Origin: Mesorhizobium sp.
GTDB taxonomy: Bacteria > Pseudomonadota > Alphaproteobacteria > Rhizobiales > Rhizobiaceae
Assembly (NCBI GenBank): GCA_004017535.1
Contig: SAJS01000001.1
Coordinates: 124,001-188,000 of the forward strand
Reading direction: 5' to 3'
DNA length: 64,000 nt
Shown: positions 10,089-20,886 of the stretch, in pieces
How the letters are laid out: each line of letters begins with the position of its first letter
How positions within the stretch are numbered: position 1 is the stretch's first letter
Position numbers and translations under genes: made by a program
The notes under the pieces: model-generated
The model's input: the letters and a program-made list of their open reading frames with translations, nothing else
What the model was told of the DNA's origin: nothing
The model's database searches: none

Positions 10089-10859
10089 ATGGCCGCCAGC
10101 GTTCCGGTTTTCATCGATGTGGACGAATCGAGCATCGCCGTCAGGCCGGCGCCCGGCGCGGCGCCAGGCGTGGTGTGGCTCGGCGGCTACAAGTCCGACA
10201 TGCTGGGCACGAAGGCGGAGATGCTTGCCGCCTGGGCCGCTCGCGAGGGCCGCGCCTATCTGCGCCACGACTATTCCGGCCACGGCGAGTCGGGCGGCAA
10301 ATTCACCGATGGCACGATCTCAAGATGGCTGGCCGAGAGCCTCGCCGTCTTCCGGCGCTTCAGCAAAGGCAAGCAGATCCTGGTCGGCTCCTCGATGGGG
10401 GCGTGGATTGCGCTACGCATGGTGCAGGAATTGCGCCGGGCGGGCGACGACCGCGTGGCCGGTCTCGTGCTGCTTGCTCCGGCGCCTGACTTCACGATCG
10501 AGTTGATCGAACCGGTGCTGACCAAGTCACAGAAGCGCGATCTTTCGAAAAAGGGATTTTTTGCCGAGCCGTCTGACTATTCGGACGAGCCTTATATCTA
10601 CACCCGGGCGCTGATCGAGGACGGCCGCGCCAACCGGGTCATGACCGGACCGATCGACACGCACTGTCCGGTGCACATATTGCAGGGCCTGGCCGATCCG
10701 GATGTGCCGTCCAGCCATGCCTTGAAGCTCGCATCGATGCTGCCCGCCGACGATGTGACGCTGTCGCTGATCCCCGACGGCGATCATCGCCTGTCACGTC
10801 CCGAGGATCTCGATATGCTGAAGCGCGCCGTGGCCGACATGGTCAGGCGGGCCGCCTGA
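10089..10859 (+). CDS. alpha/beta hydrolase
   Basis: The 256-residue protein is a serine hydrolase of the alpha/beta fold, close in pattern to the ABHD10/palmitoyl-thioesterase-like group. The nucleophile elbow is GSSMG (Ser102), after the oxyanion region LRHDYSGHGESGG. A late Asp (LQGLADPDVP) and His (DGDHRLSR) complete the likely triad. ATG at 10089 has AAAGGA 7 nt upstream; an in-frame ATG at 10044 is less well supported. The BenE gene starts 2 bp after the stop, so they form an operon divergent from infC. Substrate unknown. Confidence 0.87.
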   Translation: MAASVPVFIDVDESSIAVRPAPGAAPGVVWLGGYKSDMLGTKAEMLAAWAAREGRAYLRHDYSGHGESGGKFTDGTISRWLAESLAVFRRFSKGKQILVGSSMGAWIALRMVQELRRAGDDRVAGLVLLAPAPDFTIELIEPVLTKSQKRDLSKKGFFAEPSDYSDEPYIYTRALIEDGRANRVMTGPIDTHCPVHILQGLADPDVPSSHALKLASMLPADDVTLSLIPDGDHRLSRPEDLDMLKRAVADMVRRAA

Positions 10860-10861
10860 CC

Positions 10862-12004
10862 ATGCGCATCTCCATCCCGATATCCGCCTTCGTCGCCGCG
10901 ATCGTCGGCTTCGGCGGCACGCTGGCCCTCGTCATCGCCGCCGCCAAGGCGGTCGGCGCCACCCAGATCGAGACCGCCAGCGGCGTGACGGCGATCTGCC
11001 TGGCCATGACGATCGAATGCCTGTGGCTGTCCTGGCGCACGAAGATGCCGGTCATCACCGCCTGGTCGACGCCGGGTCTCGCGCTGATCGCGGCCTCCAG
11101 CGGGTTCACGATGCCGCAGGCCGTGGGCGCCTTCATGGTCACCGGTGTCCTTCTGGTCGCCACCGGCCTGTTCAAGCCGCTGACCCGGCTGATCGCGCAG
11201 ATCCCGGCCTCCGTCGCGTCCGGCATGCTGGCCGGCATCCTGGTCAGTTTCGCCGTCAACGCGGTGAAGGCCATTCCCGCCGATCCCTGGCTGATCCTGC
11301 CGCTGATCGCCGCCTTCTTCATCATCCGCCTGTTCAATCCGGCTTTATCAGTGCTGGTGGTGCTGATCGGCGGCGGCCTTGCTGCTTTCCTCACCGGCCG
11401 CGTCGGCAGCCTGCCGGTGCCGGAACTGTCGACATTGACGTTCATTGCGCCGCAATTCACTGCATCGGCGACCATCGGCCTTGCCTTGCCGCTCTATCTC
11501 GTCACCATGGCCTCGCAGAACCTTTCCGGCCTCGCGGTGCTGCGTGCCGCCGGCTATCATCCGGAGCCTGGCCCGCTGATCGGCGTCACCGGCCTGTTCT
11601 CGCTGCTCTCGGCGCCGTTCGGCGCCGCGACGACCAATCTTGCGGCGATCTCTGCCGCCATCTGCACCGGCCCCGATGTCCATCCCGATCCGGCCGAGCG
11701 GTGGAAGACCGGGCCGTTCTACGCGCTCGCCTATCTCATCTTCGCCATCTTCGGCGCCTCGCTCGTGGCGATCTTCGCCGTCCTGCCGCAAAGCCTCATC
11801 GTGCTGGTCGCGGGACTTGCCCTGACGGCGCCCCTGGCCAACGCGCTGTCGATAGCCCTTCATGACGCTGGCGACCGCATGCCGGCCACCGTCACCTTCG
11901 CCGTGACGGCTTCGGGCCTCACGCTCTTCGGCGTCGGCGCCGCATTCTGGGGGCTTGTCGCCGGCATGGCAGTGCTTTTTCTCGAAAAACTCAAAAAGCG
12001 ATAA
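10862..12004 (+). CDS. benE: BenE family benzoate/H+ symporter-like transporter
   Basis: The 380-residue protein is an inner-membrane transporter of the BenE family (benzoate:proton symporters), with about 11-12 hydrophobic segments across its whole length. Family hallmarks include the early VTAICLAMTIECLWLSW stretch, ITAWSTPGLALIAAS, and the later GLFSLLSAPFGAATTNLAAI. No benzoate-degradation genes lie nearby, so benzoate as the true substrate is only inferred from family. It is co-transcribed with the hydrolase at 10089, which might act on an ester or amide of the imported compound. Confidence 0.88.
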   Translation: MRISIPISAFVAAIVGFGGTLALVIAAAKAVGATQIETASGVTAICLAMTIECLWLSWRTKMPVITAWSTPGLALIAASSGFTMPQAVGAFMVTGVLLVATGLFKPLTRLIAQIPASVASGMLAGILVSFAVNAVKAIPADPWLILPLIAAFFIIRLFNPALSVLVVLIGGGLAAFLTGRVGSLPVPELSTLTFIAPQFTASATIGLALPLYLVTMASQNLSGLAVLRAAGYHPEPGPLIGVTGLFSLLSAPFGAATTNLAAISAAICTGPDVHPDPAERWKTGPFYALAYLIFAIFGASLVAIFAVLPQSLIVLVAGLALTAPLANALSIALHDAGDRMPATVTFAVTASGLTLFGVGAAFWGLVAGMAVLFLEKLKKR

Positions 12005-12119
12005 TCATTTCAGAAGCTTCGCCGGTTTTGGCCGGATTTGTCTTGAATAGCCCATTTCGCCTTCCCATTTCGATTCCACGCAGCCGGTTTGGCTGTCTCC
12101 AACGGAAGGATTGGGAGAA

Positions 12120-12599
12120 ATGAATACGAGTGCATTGATCCGTCCGGCCTGGACGCCGGCTACCATCGCGCTGATGGTGATCGGCTTCATGGTGTTCTGG
12201 CCGCTCGGCTTCGCCATGCTCGCCTACATCATCTGGGGCGACCGGCTGGAAGGCTTCAAGCGCGACGTCAACCGCGCGACCGACGGCATCTTCGCCGGCT
12301 GCCGCCGCGGCTCCGACAAGGCGGCCCGCTGGGGTCACGGCTCCGCCCGCACCGGCAACGTCGCCTTCGACGACTGGCGTGAAAAGGAGCTCGAGCGCCT
12401 GGCCGAGGAGCGCCGCAAGCTTGACGAGATGCTGACCGAGTTCGACGACTACGCCCGCGAACTGCGCCGCGCCAAGGACCAGGACGAGTTCGACCGCTTC
12501 ATGGCCCAGCGCAACAAGCATACCGCGCCGACCACCACCGACTCGGCCGACAAGCCCGCTTCCAAGCGCGGTAAGGGCACGAACCTGCTCGACGACTGA
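12120..12599 (+). CDS. DUF2852 domain-containing membrane protein
   Basis: The 159-residue protein matches the alphaproteobacterial DUF2852 family. It has one N-terminal hydrophobic segment (about residues 11-38, ALMVIGFMVFWPLGFAMLAY), a WGDRLEGFKRD turn, and a charged C-terminal half predicted to be coiled coil (LERLAEERRKLDEMLTEFDDYARELRRA). Function is not known. ATG at 12120 has GGAAGGA 9 nt upstream; a TTG three codons earlier is the alternative. A strong terminator follows, so it is a single-gene unit. Confidence 0.88.
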   Translation: MNTSALIRPAWTPATIALMVIGFMVFWPLGFAMLAYIIWGDRLEGFKRDVNRATDGIFAGCRRGSDKAARWGHGSARTGNVAFDDWREKELERLAEERRKLDEMLTEFDDYARELRRAKDQDEFDRFMAQRNKHTAPTTTDSADKPASKRGKGTNLLDD

Positions 12600-12629
12600 A
12601 GCCGCGCGACAGGCTCCGGTATGATATGT

Positions 12630-12662
12630 GGCGTCGCGTTCAGCGGCGCCGTTTCTTTTTTG
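12630..12662 (+). terminator. intrinsic terminator after the DUF2852 gene
   Basis: An 8-bp stem with one G-U pair (GGCGTCGC / GCGGCGCC, loop GTTCA) is followed by GTTTCTTTTTT, 30 bp after the DUF2852 stop codon. Confidence 0.85.
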
Positions 12663-12719
12663 TTCTCTTTGTAGCTTCCCTCCACTGGCCGTTTTTTTCG
12701 AATCGCGTATCGTCCAGCC

Positions 12720-13478
12720 ATGACCCTCGGCTTCTTTCGCAATCTGACCAAGCCAAAGCCCACCCCTGTGGTGGAGCGCGAACATTGCGTCGCCGGCCGA
12801 ACGCTGCCGCTGAAGATCGTCGAAAGCGCCAGGGCCAGGCGGCTCACCTTGCGCATCGATTCCGGCGGCCAGGGTCTTCGCGTCACCGTGCCGCCCGGCC
12901 TGCGCCGCGGCGAAGTGGAGAAATTCCTCGACCGTCACCAGGATTGGCTGGAGCAGCGCCTGGCCAAGGTGCCGACCCGCCCGCAAGTGCGGCCCGGCAT
13001 CAAAATCCCGATCCGCGGCGTGCCGCACCGAGTCGTGCATGAGCCTTCGAAGCGCGGCACCGTCACCGTCTCGCGCGACGAGCGCGGCCCGCTTCTGGTC
13101 GTCCATGGCGAGCGCATCCATCTGCCGCGCCGTGTCGCCGACCATCTCAAGCGCGAGGCCAAGAAGGAGATCGAGAGGCTGGTGGTCAAGCACACCGAGG
13201 CTATCGGCAAACGCGCCAAGGCCATACGGTACAAGGATACCTCCAGCCGCTGGGGATCATGCACCTCGGAGGGCAACCTCTCCTTCTCCTGGCGCATCCT
13301 GATGGCGCCGCCGGCGGTGATAAACTATCTGGTGGCGCATGAGGTGGCGCATCTCAAGGAGATGAACCACGGTCCGAAATTCTGGAAGCTGTGCGAGAAG
13401 CTTTGCCCGGACACCGACCGCTGCAAGGACTGGCTGAAGCGCAACGGCGGGGCGCTGCAGGCGATTGTGTTTGAGTAG
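12720..13478 (+). CDS. YgjP-type zinc metallopeptidase-like protein (DUF45)
   Basis: The 252-residue protein belongs to the YgjP/DUF45 (M48-related) family. It holds the zinc signature HEVAHLKEMNHGPKFW (HExxH plus a third His) and the upstream block RYKDTSSRWGSCTSEGNLSFSW that defines the family. E. coli YgjP has been described as a nucleotide (UTP) pyrophosphatase, but the protease-like fold leaves the activity open. The ribosome-binding site is weak. It is convergent with the small gene at 13575. Confidence 0.92.
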   Translation: MTLGFFRNLTKPKPTPVVEREHCVAGRTLPLKIVESARARRLTLRIDSGGQGLRVTVPPGLRRGEVEKFLDRHQDWLEQRLAKVPTRPQVRPGIKIPIRGVPHRVVHEPSKRGTVTVSRDERGPLLVVHGERIHLPRRVADHLKREAKKEIERLVVKHTEAIGKRAKAIRYKDTSSRWGSCTSEGNLSFSWRILMAPPAVINYLVAHEVAHLKEMNHGPKFWKLCEKLCPDTDRCKDWLKRNGGALQAIVFE

Positions 13479-13574
13479 CTCCCCGCTGTTGCGCATATGC
13501 GCGCAACGTTTAAGACGCCGGAGTTCCTTCGCGCCCCCCAGCCTTTCTGCTATCCGCCCGAACGCATCAGACGC

Positions 13575-13790
13575 TCAATCGTCATTCGCCGCGTTCAATT
13601 CCTCCGGCCGCAGCCCTTCCTCGATATGCGGCCACGGCAGGAAATCCCGGTCGAAAGCATCGCTGCCGAAATAGTCCAGCGCCCGGTGCGCCTCGGCGCC
13701 GTTGACGGCGGCCTTATCGATCAGATGCGCGATCACCTCGCGCGCCTGCGCGATCTTTTGTCTGAGTTCGGCGACGGTCCGGTCGGCCAT
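13575..13790 (-). CDS. small conserved-looking hypothetical protein
   Basis: This 71-residue acidic protein has a helical N-terminal half (VAELRQKIAQAREVIAHLIDKAAV) and a C-terminal segment rich in aromatic residues (ALDYFGSDAFDRDFLPWPHI). AGGA stands 5 nt upstream of the ATG. I do not recognise a family. It is divergent from trpF and its codon use is like its neighbours, so I take it as real. Confidence 0.65.
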   Translation of the reverse strand: MADRTVAELRQKIAQAREVIAHLIDKAAVNGAEAHRALDYFGSDAFDRDFLPWPHIEEGLRPEELNAANDD

Positions 13791-13900
13791 GATTATCCTG
13801 CTCCCCCCTGTGGTTCCACTATGAAGGTAGCGTTTTCCGCCGTGGCGGCAACAGCATGCTTTTTCTCGACTCTTTTCCCGTTTCGTGCCAAGCCCGGTCC

Positions 13901-14560
13901 ATGACGCTCGACATTAAGATCTGCGGATTGAAGACCGACGCCGCGATGGCTGCCGCCCTTGCCGGCGGCGCCAGCCATGTCGGCTTTATTTTCTTCCCCA
14001 AGAGCCCGCGTTATGTCGAGCCGGCCGAGGCAGGCCGCCTGCGCGAAGCGGCGCGCGGCAAGGCCATGGCGGTTGCCGTCACGGTCGATGCCGATGATGC
14101 TTTCCTGGACGAGATCGTCGGCAAGATGCAGCCGGACATGCTGCAGTTGCATGGTTCCGAAATCCCCCGGCGCGTGGCGGAACTCAAGGCCCGTTACGGC
14201 CTGCCGGTCATGAAGGTGTTTTCCGTCAGCGAGGCAGCCGATCTCGAGCGGATAAAGCCGTTCGTCGGAATTGCCGATCGCTTCATGTTCGACGCCAAGC
14301 CGCCGAAGGGATCGCAGCTTCCGGGCGGCAACGGCGTCGCCTTCGACTGGCGCATCCTTGCCGGCCTTGACGCCGGGCTCGATTACATGCTTTCCGGTGG
14401 GCTCAACGCCGCCAATATCGGCGATGCCCTGAGACTGGCCAACCCTCCCGGAATAGACGTCTCCTCCGGTGTGGAAAGCGCTCCGGGCGTCAAGGATCCG
14501 GCGCTGATCGAGCAGTTTTTCCGGGCCGTCAGGGCCGCGCGCGACGACCGCGCCGCCTGA
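13901..14560 (+). CDS. trpF: phosphoribosylanthranilate isomerase
   Basis: TrpF converts N-(5-phosphoribosyl)anthranilate to CdRP, the third step of tryptophan synthesis. The 219-residue (beta/alpha)8 protein has the catalytic Cys in IKICGLKT (Cys8) and the catalytic Asp in [17 protein letters not shown], plus phosphate-binding loops ([26 protein letters not shown]). The ATG at 13901 starts [11 protein letters not shown]; an ATG 15 codons earlier adds unrelated sequence. It leads the trpF-trpB-trpA group. Confidence 0.97.
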   Translation: MTLDIKICGLKTDAAMAAALAGGASHVGFIFFPKSPRYVEPAEAGRLREAARGKAMAVAVTVDADDAFLDEIVGKMQPDMLQLHGSEIPRRVAELKARYGLPVMKVFSVSEAADLERIKPFVGIADRFMFDAKPPKGSQLPGGNGVAFDWRILAGLDAGLDYMLSGGLNAANIGDALRLANPPGIDVSSGVESAPGVKDPALIEQFFRAVRAARDDRAA

Positions 14561-14586
14561 GCACAACCAAAATCAGGAGATCGGCG

Positions 14587-15807
<1,221 letters not shown>

Positions 15808-15809
15808 CA

Positions 15810-16649
15810 ATGACCACCCGCATCGACCGCCGCATGGCGAAGCTCAAATCCGAAGGCCGTCCGGCTCTGGTCACCTACATCATGGGCGGCGACCCCGATT
15901 ACGAGACCTCGCTGTCGATCATGAAGGCGCTGCCTGTCTCCGGCAGCGACGTCATCGAGCTCGGCATGCCTTTCTCCGATCCGATGGCCGACGGCCCGGC
16001 CATCCAGGCGGCGGGTCTTCGGGCGCTGAAGGGCGGCCAGACGCTGGCCAGGACGCTGAAGATGGCGTCCGAGTTCCGCGCCGGCGACGACGAGACGCCG
16101 ATCGTGCTGATGGGCTATTACAATCCGATCTATATTTACGGCGTTGACCGCTTCCTCGCCGACGCCAAGGCCAGCGGCATCGACGGCCTGATCGTCGTCG
16201 ACCTGCCGCCGGAAATGGATGAAGAGCTCTGCATTCCGGCGTTGAAAGCCGGCGTCAACTTCATCCGTCTGGCGACGCCGACCACAGATGACAAGCGCCT
16301 GCCCAAGGTGCTCGAAAACACCTCCGGCTTCGTCTATTACGTCTCGATGACCGGCATCACCGGCTCGGCGCTTGCCGACACCGCCAAGGTCTCCGCGGCG
16401 GTCACCCGCATCAAGGGCCACACCGCGCTGCCGGTCTGCGTCGGCTTCGGCGTCAAGACCGCCGAGCAGGCGCGCGTCATCGGCGCTTCGGCCGACGGCG
16501 TCGTGGTCGGCACGGCGATCGTCAACGCGATCGCCAATGTGCTGGGACCGAAGGGCGAGAAGACAGCCGATCCGGCCGAAGCCGTCGCCACGCTGGTCAG
16601 CGGCCTCGCCCAGGGCGTCCGTTCGGCCCGCCTTGCTGCCGCCGAATAG
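15810..16649 (+). CDS. trpA: tryptophan synthase alpha subunit
   Basis: TrpA cleaves indole-3-glycerol phosphate and passes indole to TrpB through a tunnel. The 279-residue TIM-barrel protein has both catalytic acids: Glu in [12 protein letters not shown] and Asp in [11 protein letters not shown]. The phosphate site [11 protein letters not shown] is present. It starts 2 bp after the trpB stop, so translation is likely coupled. Confidence 0.98.
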   Translation: MTTRIDRRMAKLKSEGRPALVTYIMGGDPDYETSLSIMKALPVSGSDVIELGMPFSDPMADGPAIQAAGLRALKGGQTLARTLKMASEFRAGDDETPIVLMGYYNPIYIYGVDRFLADAKASGIDGLIVVDLPPEMDEELCIPALKAGVNFIRLATPTTDDKRLPKVLENTSGFVYYVSMTGITGSALADTAKVSAAVTRIKGHTALPVCVGFGVKTAEQARVIGASADGVVVGTAIVNAIANVLGPKGEKTADPAEAVATLVSGLAQGVRSARLAAAE

Positions 16650-16744
16650 CCTGACTATTCCTCTACAAACCGTTCCGGACGGAAAATCGCCACAGATTTT
16701 TCCTGGAATTGCGTGAAGTCCTTTCCAGGACGGGAGCCGAAGCC

Positions 16745-17671
16745 ATGAACTGGATCACCAATTACGTCCGCCCGAAGATCAATTCGATGCTCGGCCGGCG
16801 CACCGACATGCCGGAAAACCTCTGGATCAAGGATCCCGAGACCGGCGAGATGATCTTCCACAAGGACCTCGAATCCAACCAGTTCGTCATCCCGGCCTCT
16901 GGGCACCACATGAAGATCTCGGCCAAGGAGCGGCTGAAATACTTCTTCGACGACGGCAAATACGAGGTGCTGGAAAATCCCAAGGTCGTCCAGGACCCGC
17001 TGAAGTTCCGCGACGAGAAGCGCTACACCGATCGCCTCAAGGAGGCGAAGGCCAAGACCAGCCTCGAGGATGCGATCCTCAACGGCGCCGGCACCATCGA
17101 TGGGCTGCCGGTCATCGTCACCGTGCAGGATTTCGCCTTCATGGGCGGCTCGCTCGGCATGGCCGCCGGTGAGGCCATCGTGCATGCCTTCGAGGTCGCG
17201 CTGCAGCGCAGGCGGCCGCTGATCCTTTTCGCCGCCTCCGGCGGCGCCCGCATGCAGGAGGGCATCCTGTCGCTGATGCAGTTGCCGCGCACCACGGTCG
17301 GTGTCGACCGGCTGAAGGAAGCCGGCCTGCCCTATATCGTCGTGCTGACCAACCCCACCACCGGCGGCGTCACCGCCTCCTACGCCATGCTGGGCGATGT
17401 CCATATCGCCGAGCCCGGCGCGCTCATCGGCTTTGCCGGCCCACGCGTCATCGAGCAGACCATTCGCGAAAAGCTGCCCGACGGTTTTCAGCGCGCTGAA
17501 TATCTGATGGAACACGGCATGGTCGACATGGTCGTCTCGCGCCTCGAAATGCGCCAGACCATTGCGCGGCTCCTGAAGATGCTGCTCAAGACTCCGCAAG
17601 CCGAGAAGCCGTTGGAGCCGGAGATCCTGCCGCCGGCGGTGGTCAACGCCGAGGCTAGGCCGCAAGCCTGA
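16745..17671 (+). CDS. accD: acetyl-CoA carboxylase carboxyltransferase subunit beta (zinc-ribbon cysteines absent)
   Basis: AccD with AccA forms the carboxyltransferase that moves CO2 from biotin to acetyl-CoA, making malonyl-CoA for fatty acids. The 308-residue product has the crotonase-like core ([20 protein letters not shown]-like region, then [12 protein letters not shown] and [17 protein letters not shown]). The N-terminal region that is a Cys4 zinc ribbon in E. coli is present in length ([20 protein letters not shown]) but carries no cysteine; the whole protein has none. ATG at 16745 begins [15 protein letters not shown]. The trpA-accD-folC order is common in Proteobacteria. Confidence 0.97.
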   Translation: MNWITNYVRPKINSMLGRRTDMPENLWIKDPETGEMIFHKDLESNQFVIPASGHHMKISAKERLKYFFDDGKYEVLENPKVVQDPLKFRDEKRYTDRLKEAKAKTSLEDAILNGAGTIDGLPVIVTVQDFAFMGGSLGMAAGEAIVHAFEVALQRRRPLILFAASGGARMQEGILSLMQLPRTTVGVDRLKEAGLPYIVVLTNPTTGGVTASYAMLGDVHIAEPGALIGFAGPRVIEQTIREKLPDGFQRAEYLMEHGMVDMVVSRLEMRQTIARLLKMLLKTPQAEKPLEPEILPPAVVNAEARPQA

Positions 17672-17764
17672 TACTGTATCGGTCCGACGCGACATCGTTC
17701 GCCGCGAACCGCGATTTGCGCTGCCCGTCGTGTGCTGTAGCCTCTGATTTGCGCACGGCCGTAT

Positions 17765-17785
17765 CGAAACCGATTCCCGGTTTCG
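17765..17785. repeat. short hairpin between accD and folC
   Basis: A perfect 8-bp inverted repeat (CGAAACCG / CGGTTTCG) with a 5-nt loop ATTCC, followed by GTAGCATGCGCTAG. There is no T-tract. The wording resembles one end of the dispersed rhizobial palindromes found at 47533 and 52752, but the match is only partial. Confidence 0.45.
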
Positions 17786-17808
17786 GTAGCATGCGCTAGG
17801 ATTCCATC

Positions 17809-19134
17809 ATGACAACGCTTTCCGCCGATCGCGAAATCGAACATCTGATGACGCTGCATCCGAAAGGCTTCGACCTTTCGCTGGACCGCGTCACCCGGCT
17901 TCTCGAACGTCTCGGCAATCCGCAGGACCGGCTGCCCCCGGTCATCCACATCGCCGGCACCAACGGCAAGGGTTCCTGCGCCGCCTTCTCGCGCGCGCTG
18001 CTGGAGGCGGCCGGCCATCTCGTCCACGTCCATACCTCGCCGCATCTGGTGAACTGGCACGAACGCTACCGGCTGGCGGCCGAAGGCGGCGGCAAGCTCG
18101 TCGAGGACGATGTATTCGCCGAGGCCATCGCGCGCGTCGCCGAGGCCAATCAGGGCCAGAAGATCACCGTCTTCGAGATACTCACGGCCGTCACCTTCGT
18201 CCTGTTCTCGGAGCATCCGGCGGAGGCGGCGATCATCGAGGTCGGCCTTGGCGGCCGTTTCGACGCCACCAACGTCATCAAGCGGCCCGCGGTTTCGGTG
18301 ATCATGCCGATCTCGATGGACCACGAAGCCTATCTCGGCGACCGCGTCGAGCTGATCGCCGCCGAGAAAGCGGGCATCATGAAGCGCGGCTGCCCGGTGG
18401 TGATCGGCGCCCAGGAAAGCGCGACGGCGCTTCAGGTGCTGATCGAGACGGCCGAGAGGCTGGATTGCCCGACCGTGGTCTACGGCCAGGATTTCCTCGC
18501 CTTCGAGGAAAACGGCCGCATGGTCTACCAGGACGAGGGCGGGCTGATGGACCTGCCCTTGCCGCGCCTGCCTGGGCGGCACCAGTACGCGAATGCCGCC
18601 GCCGCGATCGCCGCCGTCAAGGCGGCCGGCTTCGAGATCGGCCATCGCGCCGCCGAGCGGGCGATGACCCATGTCGCCTGGCCGGGGCGCATGCAGAAGC
18701 TGACGCAGGGCAAGCTGGTGGATCTGGCTCCGAAGGGCGCGGAGATCTGGCTGGACGGCGGCCACAATCCCGGCGCCGGCATCGTCATCGCCGAGGCGCT
18801 GGCCGAGCAGGAGGAGAAGAATCCGAGACAGCTGGTGCTGATCTCCGGCATGATCAACACCAAAGACCAGACCGGCTATTTCAGCGCCTTCAAGGGCCTT
18901 GCCCGCCATGTCTACACCGTGCCGGTGACCAACAGCGATGCCGGCGTTCCCAACGACGAGCTGGCATTGCGGGCGGAAGAGGCGGGCCTGTCGGCCGAGC
19001 CGGTCAGCTCCGTCGCCAGCGCGCTGATGCTGTTGCGCGACAGCTGGGACGGCCCGGCGCCGCGCATTCTCATCGGCGGCTCGCTCTATTTCGCCGGCGC
19101 CGTGCTGGCCGAAAACGGCACGCCGCCGACCTAA
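17809..19134 (+). CDS. folC: bifunctional folylpolyglutamate synthase/dihydrofolate synthase
   Basis: FolC adds glutamate to dihydropteroate and then to folates, an ATP-dependent Mur-ligase-type reaction. The 441-residue protein shows the P-loop IAGTNGKGS near residue 50, the DATNVIKRP/ISMDHEAYLGD metal-site region, and the C-terminal LDGGHNPGAG motif. It lies 137 bp after accD. Length is normal for the family. Confidence 0.96.
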   Translation: MTTLSADREIEHLMTLHPKGFDLSLDRVTRLLERLGNPQDRLPPVIHIAGTNGKGSCAAFSRALLEAAGHLVHVHTSPHLVNWHERYRLAAEGGGKLVEDDVFAEAIARVAEANQGQKITVFEILTAVTFVLFSEHPAEAAIIEVGLGGRFDATNVIKRPAVSVIMPISMDHEAYLGDRVELIAAEKAGIMKRGCPVVIGAQESATALQVLIETAERLDCPTVVYGQDFLAFEENGRMVYQDEGGLMDLPLPRLPGRHQYANAAAAIAAVKAAGFEIGHRAAERAMTHVAWPGRMQKLTQGKLVDLAPKGAEIWLDGGHNPGAGIVIAEALAEQEEKNPRQLVLISGMINTKDQTGYFSAFKGLARHVYTVPVTNSDAGVPNDELALRAEEAGLSAEPVSSVASALMLLRDSWDGPAPRILIGGSLYFAGAVLAENGTPPT

Positions 19135-19184
19135 ACGGAAATCAGGATAGTGCGGATTTCGGCGGGGGCCGAAAGGAACCGGCC

Positions 19185-19604
19185 ATGATCAAAGTCAGGC
19201 AGCTCGCCCATGTCTGCATCTTCGCGCATGACCTGGAGGCGACGCGCTCCTTCTACCGCGACGTGCTCGGCACGGACACAAGGTTCAATTTCCTGCGCGA
19301 CGGCAGGATCTTCGGCTTCTATCTCGACTGCGGCGGCCGCAGCCATGTCGAGGTCTTTGAAATGAACGAGGCCAGCTACAGCGACCGCAACCAGATCAAC
19401 CATCTCTGCCTTGAAGTGGAAGACATCGATGCGGCCATCGCCCATATCCGGTCGAAAGGTGTCGCGGTGACGCCGAAGAAGCTCGCCTGCGACGACACTT
19501 ACCAAGCCTGGATCGCCGATCCCAACGGCGTGAGGATCGAGCTGTTCGAATACACCGGCAAAAGCGCGCAGTTCGCCGGCGGCGATCGCGTCGCCGACTG
19601 GTGA
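19185..19604 (+). CDS. VOC family protein (glyoxalase/bleomycin-resistance fold)
   Basis: The 139-residue protein has the paired beta-alpha-beta-beta-beta modules of the vicinal oxygen chelate superfamily. Likely metal ligands are His in QLAHVCIFAHD, His in NQINHLCLEVED, and Glu in GVRIELFEYTG. Members include glyoxalases, dioxygenases and isomerases; the sequence does not decide. ATG at 19185 has AAAGGA 7 nt upstream. It follows folC by 50 bp on the same strand. Confidence 0.88.
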   Translation: MIKVRQLAHVCIFAHDLEATRSFYRDVLGTDTRFNFLRDGRIFGFYLDCGGRSHVEVFEMNEASYSDRNQINHLCLEVEDIDAAIAHIRSKGVAVTPKKLACDDTYQAWIADPNGVRIELFEYTGKSAQFAGGDRVADW

Positions 19605-19650
19605 CCGCCGCAACCGACTTGGTCTGGAATTCTACAGGCCGCACCTCCTG

Positions 19651-20415
19651 CTACGCGGCAATATGCATGGCGGCCGGCAGCGCCAGCGACAGACCCGACA
19701 GGAAAAGCAGCACAAAGACGCTCCTGCGCACCGTCCGTTGCGACAGCGCAGGCGGCCAGCGGCGCGCGGCATAGGTTGACAATATTACAATCGGTATCGC
19801 CAATATAAGCGCCACAGGCGATAAGGCAGGTAGGTTGCCGCCCGCCACGACCAAGACAATCCGGACCGCTTGCGCGGCGCCGAAGGCGGTAACCAGCGTT
19901 TCGCGAATGCGCTCATGCGGCATCGGCTGGCGAAAGAGATGATAGACCAGCGGCGGGCCGCCGGTCGCGAACAGTCCGCTCATCAGCCCCGAGATGACGC
20001 CGAAACCGACAAAACTCGCGCCCGGCGAAGGTTTTGCCAAACCGGAGGGCCTGATCGCCAGTTGCAGGCTCGACAGCATGATGACCAGGCCGAGTCCGAT
20101 TTTCAGCAGATCGGCCCGGGTATCCGCCATCCACTCCAGCACGGCATAGCCTACGAACAGCGAAGGTAGGCTTGAGACCAAGATCAGTCGCAACTCGCGG
20201 CGTGCGACTTCGCGCCAGCCACCATGGATAAGCATTTGCGTCGCGTTGACCAGGGTGAGCATGCCGACCATCGCGGCGGCGTCCGGCAACGGCAGGAGAC
20301 CGACAAGGGCGATCGAATCCATCATGATCAGACCGAAGGCGAAACCCGTCAGGGTCTGGACATAGGCGCCAATCGCCGCGAAAGCGACAAAGGCAGCGAG
20401 CGGACCTAAGGCCAT
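19651..20415 (-). CDS. TauE/SafE family sulfite-exporter-like permease
   Basis: The 254-residue membrane protein has about eight hydrophobic segments and the two-repeat layout of TauE/SafE (DUF81) transporters, with the repeat signature at the N-terminus (AFAAIGAYVQTLTGFAFGLI) and again at mid-protein (GFGVISGLMSGLFATGGPPLVYH). Members export sulfite, sulfoacetate or other organic acids; the substrate here is unknown. The cupin gene lies downstream on the other side of a 60-bp gap, reading the same way towards this gene. Confidence 0.87.
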   Translation of the reverse strand: MALGPLAAFVAFAAIGAYVQTLTGFAFGLIMMDSIALVGLLPLPDAAAMVGMLTLVNATQMLIHGGWREVARRELRLILVSSLPSLFVGYAVLEWMADTRADLLKIGLGLVIMLSSLQLAIRPSGLAKPSPGASFVGFGVISGLMSGLFATGGPPLVYHLFRQPMPHERIRETLVTAFGAAQAVRIVLVVAGGNLPALSPVALILAIPIVILSTYAARRWPPALSQRTVRRSVFVLLFLSGLSLALPAAMHIAA

Positions 20416-20475
20416 ATCGTCGTGTTCAGCGCTGCGGTGGGCGGTCGCAGGCTGACTACCGAGATCATGGCACGC

Positions 20476-20757
20476 CTACCTCAGCTCGATCTCGATAAAA
20501 GCGTATTCGCCATCATTGGCATTGATGACGTCGTGCTCGACGCCCTCCCTGCGGAAATAAGGCGCGCCTTTCTTCATTTCGGCGAAGGATTCGCCGTCCT
20601 TGGTCACCAGCTTCACCTTGCCATCCATCAGCGGCACGACGACATAGTCGTGACCATGGCGGTGCCAGCCGGTGTTGGCGCCCGGCGCGAAGCGGTACTC
20701 GGTGACGATCACCCGCTCATTGTCGACATGGACTGTGGCCTTGGCTGTTCCGGTCAT
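20476..20757 (-). CDS. cupin domain-containing protein
   Basis: The 93-residue protein is a single small cupin barrel. Metal-binding motif 1 is visible as GWHRHGHDYVVVPLMDG, and motif 2 as YFRREGVEHDVINAND. AAGGAG stands 6 nt before the ATG at 20757. Small cupins of this type can be sensors, isomerases or dioxygenase-like enzymes; I cannot assign one. The 60-bp gap to the TauE-type permease gene suggests co-transcription. Confidence 0.88.
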   Translation of the reverse strand: MTGTAKATVHVDNERVIVTEYRFAPGANTGWHRHGHDYVVVPLMDGKVKLVTKDGESFAEMKKGAPYFRREGVEHDVINANDGEYAFIEIELR

Positions 20758-20832
20758 GGCATTCTCCTTTTCCTGTAGAAGAGGAGATGGCGGGCGCGAA
20801 CGTCAGGGCCAGGGCGCCATGAGCGATGGCGC

Positions 20833-20863
20833 CAAAGAAAAGCCCGGCGCGATGGCCGGGCTT
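20833..20863 (-). terminator. intrinsic terminator after trxA
   Basis: On the minus strand an 8-bp stem (AAGCCCGG / CCGGGCTT, 8-nt loop) runs into TTCTTTG, about 24 bp after the trxA stop codon. Confidence 0.87.
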
Positions 20864-20886
20864 GATCTTGAACCTTTCGGATTGAC

